From NCBI GenBank assembly GCA_016490735.1, contig JAEMWC010000135.1:78501-142500 (forward strand): a DNA stretch of 64,000 bases, written 5' to 3'. This stretch comes from Pachyseris speciosa. Its lineage: Eukaryota; Cnidaria; Anthozoa; Scleractinia; Pachyseridae. Position numbers and translations under genes: made by a program. Of the stretch, positions 56,201-64,000 are shown in pieces (position 1 is the first letter of the stretch; each line of letters starts with the position of its first letter). Below the pieces are notes generated by a model. The model was not told the origin of the DNA. It made no database searches and saw only the letters and a program-made list of their open reading frames with translations.

Positions 56201-59200
56201 TCAGCATGATTAGCTTTTGCTACTTCTGAGTGGCTGTGCTCACTTTTTTCGCAATTGTTTCCTACTTTACTACTTCTTTTGTATCAAGAAGCACAATGAA
56301 GATTGTTGTTGTAGAGCCCACACAGAAATCAATGAAAGATGTCCTTGTGCAAATAGAAGTGCCAAATATAACATGTGCCAAGCCCTTACTGGTGCTGCCC
56401 AAATTAAGAAGGACCACTTTCAAAAGGATTCCAGCTTGCAATTGGTGGAGGACTCTAGATTCACAGCTGCTTCATTCTTAGTTGAATCCATGGAAATAAG
56501 CAAACATGAATGCATTGGATTATAAAATGGTGATGACGACAACATTGATGATGCCGATAACAATGTTGATGACAAATTATGACAATGGTGATGATAATGA
56601 CAATGATGATGATTTACATGTACTGATAGACTGCAAGTACCAATAGTCTCTAATTTCATCCCACCCCACAATCCATCGCCAAAATTAGAGGCTACAATGG
56701 TGATGGCAAGAGTGACAGTGATGGTGATGATGATGAAGTGGCTTGCATAAATGCACGGCCAGAATATGGTATATAGAGGCTAATAACACAGGGCTATGGT
56801 CAGTGATACCTACTGAGATTCCAACTGCTGGAATACCATTTGTGATGAATTCTTCAGAAATCATGTGGTGCAGCTACATACATAACACAGATAAAAAATG
56901 AAAATATTATTTAGAAGCAAGCTGCATTTAGTATGTTGCAAGCACACTAAATTAAATAGTGTCAAAACCAAAAAATTGTGGACTAGAATCATTACCAGTG
57001 AGCTACATGTAAAGGTTACTTGCACAATAAGCTAGAAGTATAAATAAAATTTATCAATGTCTACAAGCTTTCTTATTACACATGTGGGATTGCTAGCGGA
57101 TATTTCATATCTCTGCTGGTCATACAATAAGTCTTTTACATTAATTTTTTTTGTAAATTTTATGGCAAAACAATTTATAAAATTTGGCACATTAATCTTT
57201 GAATCTGAATGTCTACAGACTAACAAAGTAATATACTTAAGACAGTTTTACATGTATGTTCTTTTCTAACCATTTCTTATGCTTTTGAATTTTTTTATAG
57301 ACAGTAAGATTGTTTTTGCAAGTTACACATGGTTTCTAAATATTTGCCTCATTGTTTAAGCATTTTGCTCTTAGGAAAAGATGCATATTTTTAAAATAAT
57401 GTGCGATTCATTTGTGGAAAAAAAAACAAAGGAGGCATAATGCAATAAAGTTGCTGCTGCTGCTGTTGCTGCAATGGACATGTTTTATGAGAAAATAAAA
57501 CTGGTTCTATCCTTATGGAATTTTCAAACAAACAAAAGTGAAAATTATCCTGCTGCAATTAGACAGCAAGATGGGTCAAAATCCTCCAAACCCAACAAAT
57601 AAATAGGAACTATTTAAAGTAATTAGAAGAATCGCATTTTAAGGGTACGTGTGAAAAATTGCCCCTGAATGATGCATGTAATTACCTTGGTGACAGATAG
57701 CCTGGTCTTTACAAATCCAATCCGGCCATATGAAGGATCCTCTGAGAAACCATAAGCTGTCCCATGTTCATGAGCTTGAAAGTGTCCAAAAGATCTTCAA
57801 TTTACACAAAGGACACAATAAAAAACTTACTAGCTGAATGCCAGAGCAGCTTGGGATATGCAGGTGCCCTATGGATACTTGTAAAAGAAAAAAACACCTG
57901 ATTTACAGCTTTTCTCCTCTACTTGGACATTTGCAAACTTTTGGTTTACATGAGTTAGAGTGACTCTGGCATCTAAACCAGCCCCCATAACATAACACAA
58001 CAATGCTTTGACTAACAGCTCATAACAGCGCTTACTTTGTATGCAACCTTTTCAGCAAAATGGCAAAAACGACAGTGCAAGGACTATATTAAGTAAAATC
58101 ATCCATTTAACCAAATGCCACTAACACAAGGTGGCACACACACTCAAACACATGACTTGCATTCAGAACTAATACTGGCTACATGGGCATGTATATATGT
58201 TGTGGTTCAATTTTATCCTTGGTTCAATTTTTATTTTTCTTTGTTTTGTACTTATTATCATACATAACCATACACAAGTACAAAAGAAAATAAAAAATTA
58301 ATTGAACCAAGGATAAAATTGAACTACAACATATACTGACATGCACCTTTCAATGTACGATTATTACGAAATTCATCAATTGTGTAATACAAAGAAAAGA
58401 AAACATTCTAAATAGCATACAGCAAAGCAATAGCTCATAAAACAAAGAAAAACTCATCAGGTTCTTACACTGAGGTAAGCTCACTAGTAGACACATACCT
58501 CAGCTCACAAACAACAACACCAACCACAGGTGCGCCAAGCTCATGGTGAGTACCGTATGATGCAATATAAACAAGATGACTGCAAATTATAAGGATTTGT
58601 ATGGGAATCCCGGTAATCGGTTCTAGTTGATAGATATACGAAAAACTTCTCAATAAATTACATGTATATTCGATTTATTTTTTGGCTGATTAGATCTCTT
58701 GTAGATCCTACGTTTTACAGCATTATCGTTGGCGGTCCTTTGCTTATTACTTTCACTTCAATAAAAAAGCCTTAACTTACATCCAAGGTGTGTTACTTGC
58801 TATCTGTGTGGTTATTTTACCGATCTATCACGATTTGAGCGGTTTACGTGCTTCCTGTGTTTCCACTCTTAAGAGAAAGGAACTAGAACCGATTACCGGG
58901 ATTCCCTTACAAATCCTTATAATTTGCAGACATCTTGTTTATATTGCGTGATACGGTACTCACCATGAGCTTGGGGCTTCTGTGCTGTACGTGTATAAAT
59001 CCATATGAACATTAGGACAAGTATTCCTGAAATCAAAAGTTCTTAGGTATTTTATTTCGTTACAAATACTTTCATTCACGCCGAGTTTGCTCCAAAAATC
59101 TAAGAATACTGTAATCTCAAAATGGCGGCCATCAGTTGCTTGATCTTACCCAGCTCCATGAATGACAACACATTTTCCCTCGATCTGTTTCACCAACTTG

Positions 59201-59307
59201 GCTGCGGCTTGAATCGCTTCGGGTTTAACTGTTTCGAAATTTCTTTTGTGTGTCACAGCACAGCCACCCAGTTTAATGATCACTTCAACATCGAATTTGT
59301 CCGCCAT
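53231..59307 (-). CDS. IPK: Isopentenyl phosphate kinase (amino acid kinase family), six exons
   Basis: Minus-strand exons: 59150-59307, 57686-57794, 56814-56873, 55434-55595, 53844-53928, 53231-53538. Phases 2, 0, 0, 0, 1 close exactly, giving 293 residues. Start MADKFDVEVI at 59307. Motifs in order: IKLGGCAVT (phosphate-binding, residues 11-19), VIHGAGSFGHF with the family's key His (48-58, split by intron 1), TRLSVTK, PAVGIS joined to PCGSW, FVPVLHGDCVLDD, ILSGDKIIE, VVFLTDVDGIYDKPP, then SSLKHDVTGGVREKL. These are the hallmark blocks of isopentenyl phosphate kinase, which phosphorylates isopentenyl phosphate to isopentenyl diphosphate in a branch of the mevalonate pathway. The enzyme is cytosolic; no signal peptide is seen. 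It is known in archaea, plants and some invertebrates and absent from vertebrates such as human. Introns contain SINEs and two foldback elements. The acceptor of exon 5 could also be 4 bases upstream, but only the chosen one is in frame. Confidence 0.92.
54850..54900 (+). mobile_element. SINE tail fragment
   Basis: aaattgcgttcattcttcat matches the tail of the SINE 250 bp downstream. The head is absent. It lies within an intron of the isopentenyl phosphate kinase gene. Confidence 0.45.
54984..55140 (+). mobile_element. tRNA-Thr-like SINE
   Basis: The head folds well: acceptor stem GACTTCA with TGAAGTC, D arm tagctcagttggttagagca, an anticodon-loop GGT (but C, not T, at the conserved position before it), and T arm CGGG-TTCAAAC-CCCG. 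Body gaattttttttcaggcttct and aattgcgtccacaactgcga follow. The non-tRNA body and nearby tail fragment indicate a SINE; a functional tRNA is less likely. Confidence 0.75.
56520..56755 (+). repeat. Degenerate GATGAT/GATGACAA low-complexity tract
   Basis: Repeated gatgatgac and caatgatgatg words within intron 3 of the isopentenyl phosphate kinase gene. No exon in it. Confidence 0.6.
58190..58337. mobile_element. Foldback MITE (TTGTRGTTCAATTTTATCC ends)
   Basis: gttcaattttatccttggtt and its reverse complement form ~45 bp arms around a 50 bp centre, within intron 1 of the isopentenyl phosphate kinase gene. Confidence 0.85.
58535..58976. mobile_element. MITE with ~92 bp terminal inverted repeats
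   Basis: ccaagctcatggtgagtacc through ttataaggatttgt and gggaatcccggtaatcggtt (58535-58626) is mirrored with few mismatches at 58883-58975. The internal 250 bp is AT-rich and noncoding. It lies in intron 1 of the isopentenyl phosphate kinase gene. Confidence 0.85.
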
Positions 59308-59424
59308 CAAACACGAGCAGGTTCAAAATATGCCAGGCGTGCTAAGCGCTATTCCCAGTTCCCGGCGCGTTTCTCACCTTATGGCCACAGATACTCAGGC
59401 AAGTACAAGCGAATGGACTGCTAG

Positions 59425-59760
59425 ACAGATTTGGGGAGGGGAGGGGAGGGGGGGTTGGTGGCAAAGGGGGGGGTCTTGTCACGAAGTCACGATAGTAAAT
59501 TCGATTTCACGAATCACGAAACTTCACTAAGGTCACGGAAAAAATCTGATCTCAATGCAGTGAAATTCAGCTATGAACTCAACTTTAGACATTCACGATT
59601 TATTTCTTATCTATTCACGATTCATTGCGAAGGACTTTTGCATTTCACGCCTCACGGAATATACTTCAATCACGATTCACGGAACAGTTTTTTATCAAAT
59701 CACGATTCACAGAGCACAAAAATAACGGATCACGGCGTCACGAAAATACCCTTGCCCCCC
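59425..59760 (+). repeat. G-rich tract followed by an irregular array of TCACGATTCACG words
   Basis: Runs of four to nine G at 59432-59475 are followed by about a dozen degenerate copies of tcacgattcacg spaced 15-40 bp apart up to 59750. It lies upstream of the isopentenyl phosphate kinase start codon. Class unknown. Confidence 0.55.
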
Positions 59761-59999
59761 TCACAGATTGTTTTATGATGGGAACTCAATAGTGATCAAG
59801 AAGAAAATAACGGAAATTTTAGGAGTGCTATGGAACCAAATGGTCAGAATGGTGGCTTGGAGCATTCGAGCTCCCTTCATAGCCAATTTAAAAATCAAGG
59901 TAGGTGACTGAGCAGGGGCACCTAACGAGTCAAATCAACCAATAGCTGTAGAAACTGGGTACTTTTAAGTACCTTATGGTGTTTGAAGTCTTTTAAAGT

Positions 60000-60360
60000 G
60001 ATGCTTTCGTTAGCTAGAAGAATTTGATCTGTTCGGATTTCTTGGCTGAAATTTTAGTTGCCCGAAAATGTTAGGGAACAAAATCTTCCTTTTAGAAAAG
60101 AATGCTACCTGAAACGAACTTTCTACGAACTTTCTGGGGAACTAGTTTCTTTCCGAAAATGCTAGCTGACGTTTTTTACTGCCAAACCTTTCCGAAAACC
60201 TCAGGGGCTATGATTTCCCCATTATTAATCTTTTAGGCCACGCTTCAGTAACAAAAATCCGAGTGGACATCTTTAATCGGCGTCGAAAGTCTGAGGCGAA
60301 CTACCCTCCACCGAACAGATATCTACGGAAACTTGTCGTTGGGGGCCCCTGACTGAGCCG
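60000..60360 (+). repeat. Dispersed repeat, inverted copy of 22795-23235
   Basis: Shares cccgaaaatgttagggaaca, cctcaggggctatgattt, aatcggcgtcgaaag and ccaccgaacagatat with the other copy. No coding potential. The surrounding 59761-61544 has no recognised gene. Confidence 0.65.
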
Positions 60361-61544
60361 GGGTCATGATTTATTTTCGCAATTAATGTTTCAGATAAGC
60401 AATCACAATACGTATTACAGTATCGGCGTTGAGGTTTACTGTTATAGATATTTCTCTCAACTATACGTACATGCGCATAAGTTTTTTGTGGCTTTAGCGG
60501 TGAAGACGCTTCAAAAGCATAACCACAGTCAGCCTCAAGGGTAGAGACTCAATGGCCTCGAAGAAAATCGCAATTTGCATAGCCTTTTTTTGTTTTGTTT
60601 TGTTTTGCATTTGTGTTTTATTTCTTCTAGTTAGAAGTTGAGAGGGAAAGGCTTGAGTTTTTCTTTCTGTACAATCCCGCGCGACGACTTACTTTCAAAG
60701 CTAAACTGACTCAACACCGTACGTATTATTAATTTCTTTTGTTTTCTTTTGTTGTCTCAAGCAACTTATAAAATAACCTCAAGTGGATGCGAGGCTAAAT
60801 GGCTGGAATATAATGTTTCCATAACCGCTCTGTGGACTAGTGGTAAATTTTTTCGTGAGTTGTTTCAATTACAGTAAATAGAAAACACATAAATCGTATG
60901 CGTGTTTCTACAACATATCAAAGCAGCTGCAAGAAGTTGAAAGCAAATTAAAACTGCAGCGTGTGGTCTTGCTTGTTACTCTTCTGCTCCTATTCTTATA
61001 ACCGCCTGGGAAACAATAACTTTTGGTTTTCAAAATCCCATTCTTTTTCTTTTCTTTCTTTCTTTTTTTTTCCGCAGACTGCCATGGATTCTTGATAGTC
61101 CAGCTGCTTTGTTGAACTGAATACATTTACTGATAGTTTGACTAATGCAATTAGCTTAAATATAATGTCAAAGTTGTTTCATATTATGGCGTTGGAGACG
61201 AATTCGCGCATTATAATTATCTAGCGAGTACACGTTGTCTAAAAAAAATCCTGCAAGCGGTGGTACCTAAAAAAAATTCATGCAGAGGGAAAAAAATCCC
61301 GCAGACAGGTGGGCTTCCATATTTTCTTATGGTCAGTCCCTTTGTTACCTTAACAAAAGAAAAGAAACCGCAATTCTTAGTGAAACAGATGTGCTGTATA
61401 AGCTGCGTGACAGTAATGTGATGTTCCGCAGATTATTAATTCAATTTCGTTTTCCCTGATTATGACTCTTGAGAGCTTTTAAATATTTCATTCCACGTGT
61501 TGGCTGATGCGGCAGCAGTAAATGCTTTGATTCACACGGCCAGT

Positions 61545-63151
61545 ATGTACCACGCAGACGGCACCAAAATTCAGCCAAGACGAAGGTCAAGACGCACTTT
61601 TTCCCCGCGGGCCAACGCCACGGTTCATATCAACAAAGAGCAGCTAAAGCAACTTCAGGAAGCGTTTAATATGATCGACCAAGACCGCGACGGCGTTATA
61701 AGCAAAGATGATCTGCAGACAATTCTGGTGTCGCTTGGTCAAAAGCCAACTGAAAAACAACTCCGAGAAATGTTGAACGAGGTGCCGGGAAATGTCGACT
61801 TCGCTAGATTTGTTTCCATGTTCGCTTCAAAGATGGGTGCAGCTGACCCTGAAGATCTGATCAGAAATGCTTTCACGTGTTTCGACGATGACTGCGACGG
61901 AGTTATAAATCTGGAGGAGTTCAAGGAGTTGCTGATGACTATGGGGCTGAGGCTGACTGAGCAAGAGGTAAACAAAACTCCCTATTAACGCTCCCAAACT
62001 TGTTGGCAAGCAACATTAGTCCAACATGTTTATTGGGGGGCGTTTGAACACGGCACTGGGTGTTGTTGCAAACTGTTGCAAGTTGCTTGCTGTTGTTGTT
62101 GTTTCAATTGCAAACAACTCCCAACAACACCCAATTGCAACACGGTGGCCAAACGCACTCAGCCGTGTTGGGCCAGCAATGTTGGATGTTGTTGGCCAAT
62201 AATGTTGGATGTGTTGGCCAAAAATGTTGGGAGTCGGCCGTCCACTGCTCTTCAAAGAGGTCTTCAAATAGTCAATAATTAACTTGCTTAACGGTGGTTT
62301 TCTTTCTTCTACCTTAGAGAGGCAAACGAAAGCCTCCAAGGGAATTTCTTTTCCTTTCTTTCTTTTTTTTTCCCCGCGCTTATTTATTTAGGGTTTTTTT
62401 CCTTGCAACACGCGCTCCTAACCTCATTTCCAGGACTTTTTTCCCTCCATTGGGGGCAAGGAAAAAGCCCTGGGAACGAGGTTGGCGCTTTCCGATAGGA
62501 ATACGGCGAAATAAACTCCTACTGGAGCTATACTCGAAACTGCTTGTCGAATTCCAAGAAGGCACTAACTGAAAATTATTTTTACCACTTTCGTGGCAAC
62601 AAAATATATATTCGAGTGAACCAGGCTCACCAAATAAATTATAATTCAAATACATCAACTACGGTTACAAAATTGAATTTCTGAGACCGTTAGAAGACCG
62701 AAATTAATTTCAACTAAGAAATAAATTCAAATCCATCAAATGTATCCTCAACTGTTTCAAGAACTTACAATGTGCCATGATATAGGGCACGCCTTCTCAT
62801 ATATTATTGATTAACAGTTACATTCTCTATACACCAAGGTCCCATTTTGATGCAGTAAGGATATAAGTGGACAGTATAAACGTTAAGAATAACTCTTTCT
62901 ACGCGGCAGACGCTATTATTGGCAAGGTTTTCTTCAGCCTTTTTTTTAATTTTAGCTGGCATGTTACTATTTGCTGTACATGTACAACATTGTGTGAATG
63001 TAGTATACACCTTCAGAATTATGTCTCCCTATTCTGTTTTTCTCTCCAGGTTGATGAGGTTTTTCTCCACGGAGCACTCACTGATGACGATGGCCGATTT
63101 AAGTGCGAAGACATAGTGAAGCTGTTAAAATACGGAGAAGGAAACACCTAA
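61545..63151 (+). CDS. Myosin regulatory light chain (EF-hand), two coding exons
   Basis: Exon 1 at 61545-61967 and exon 2 at 63050-63151 join at GAG/GTAAAC and CTCTCCAG/GTT in phase 0, giving 174 residues, the usual size. The Arg-rich start (PRRRSRRTFS, residues 11-20) corresponds to the phosphorylated N-terminal region, although the classic RATSNVF motif is not kept. EF-hand 1 is intact (loop residues 45-56, DQDRDGVISKDD, after EAFNMI), as expected for regulatory light chains. EF-hand 2 is degenerate (NEVPGNVDFARF). EF-hand 3 is nearly canonical (114-125, DDDCDGVINLEE). EF-hand 4 is degenerate. It binds the IQ motif of the myosin heavy chain and regulates motor activity. The reading frame is open upstream of the chosen ATG, so a 5' exon with another start is possible. 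Confidence 0.87.
62015..62255. repeat. TGTTGGCCAA-type repeat array in the light chain intron
   Basis: aatgttggatgttgttggcc, caacaacacccaattgc and gtgttgttgcaa words repeat in both orientations, forming a foldback-like patch. Noncoding. Confidence 0.65.
62420..62483. mobile_element. Small foldback element with AACCTCGTTCCCAGG-type ends
   Basis: aacctcatttccaggacttt pairs with gccctgggaacgaggtt around cctccattggggg. A related end (ccctgggaacgaggtt) also occurs at about 45400-45415. Confidence 0.7.
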
Positions 63152-63330
63152 GGGAAAGACGTGGCTACATCCTTCAAAGACTCTCCCAGCCTCTGCCAAG
63201 TTACTGGATTATTTATTTAACTTTTGTAAGAACTCCTTAGGAACCTGCATTGGAGGCGGATCGGAGATCGGAGATCCCGCTGAAATAGTTTAAAATCCAT
63301 AAAAAAAAAACCTTTAAGACTGGCATGTTC

Positions 63331-63336
63331 AATAAA
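63331..63336 (+). terminator. Polyadenylation signal AATAAA of the light chain gene
   Basis: 180 bases after the stop codon, preceded by an A-rich tract. The remainder to 64000 shows no gene. Confidence 0.55.
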
Positions 63337-64000
63337 GTATTTACTTTAAAGGAGCTCGGTCACGATAATTTGGGTCATTATATTAGAGACATAAAAAATG
63401 CATTTAAATAATGGGTAACAGTGAATAACAATTTGTCAGGGAAGATAAGCATCAAAGAGACAAGAATGAATGCAAATATGGCGAGCATGGTGAAGGATGG
63501 AGAAGATTGAAACGGATTACAAATGACCTTTTTCAAAAAATGAGGCTAAATTTTTCAAAATCCAAAGACCGTGAGGTAGCTCCTTTAATCTCATGTTTCT
63601 GTAGGTGATTTTTATAGGTGTTAGTAATTAAATGTCGACACTTTATGGCCCAAATCAGCCTCAATAATATGATATAATATTATGTAACAATAATCCCCGG
63701 CAATTCTTTGTTGCAGACTGATAATCGTTAATACAAAGTCACTGAGCTGCATTTCTTTCCTCTCTGATATTCCACAACCAGTTACAAATGGTTTCTCTTG
63801 TTGTATCCCCATCTGAAGCTTGGGAATTAGTATCTCTAATCAGATTAATTTCCCTGACCTCAAGCCTCCATCTGGGGTTTACGTATACAGGGATCGTTTC
63901 TTAGGATGCATAGGTTGTGCAAATGACACTCTGTTTTCTTGTACAAAATTCCCCATCGCCCAACATTCCATATGCGTGCTCAGAAACCACTTCTGCTCAA

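Overview
This is a eukaryotic, animal nuclear window. It has GT-AG introns, Golgi, cytoskeletal and secreted-protein genes, and very dense transposable elements. Several features fit an anthozoan cnidarian, most likely a stony coral, although the species cannot be fixed from sequence alone. These are an animal isopentenyl phosphate kinase, a PA14-type beta-1,4-N-acetylgalactosaminyltransferase, a two-domain cysteine-rich secreted protein, Penelope-like elements, and many short palindromic DNA transposons and tRNA-derived SINEs.

Layout. From 1 to 1.1 kb lies a decayed BEL/Pao retrotransposon fragment (minus strand). From 1.7 to 21.3 kb is a region built around the galactosaminyltransferase gene. 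Its three coding exons lie on the minus strand at 20211-21295, 16482-17001 and 12658-13212. A lone, inverted copy of its last exon sits on the plus strand at 5885-6178. Both exons are flanked outwardly by arms of a ~600 bp inverted repeat, so part of the locus looks like a decayed inverted duplication. The introns and flanks are full of foldback elements, and the large first intron holds a 5'-truncated Penelope-like element.

From 21.9 to 24.05 kb is a long-terminal-inverted-repeat DNA element. From 24548 to 29746 is a complete-length Ty3/gypsy-type LTR retrotransposon on the minus strand, with identical 146 bp LTRs, an ATTCT target duplication, a tRNA-Leu-like primer site and a purine tract. 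Its gag-pol frame is broken in several places, and it carries a nested 260 bp head-to-head Penelope terminal-repeat insertion with its own 14 bp target duplication.

From 32.1 to 43 kb is a tandem duplication containing a secreted two-domain cysteine-rich protein gene (36104-39661, seven coding exons, 300 residues predicted) and an upstream truncated pseudogene copy. A LINE fragment has landed exactly at the splice acceptor of the second domain. From 43.6 to 48 kb are DNA elements and SINEs. An intronless GLIS/ZIC-like zinc-finger gene lies at 49938-50927. A six-exon isopentenyl phosphate kinase gene occupies 53231-59307 (minus). A two-exon myosin regulatory light chain gene lies at 61545-63151 (plus).

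The host genes do not form one pathway. They are independent metazoan genes in a repeat-rich neighbourhood. Exon models were built by hand from reading frame, GT/AG signals and intron phase, and all of them close exactly in phase; none is supported by transcript data here.
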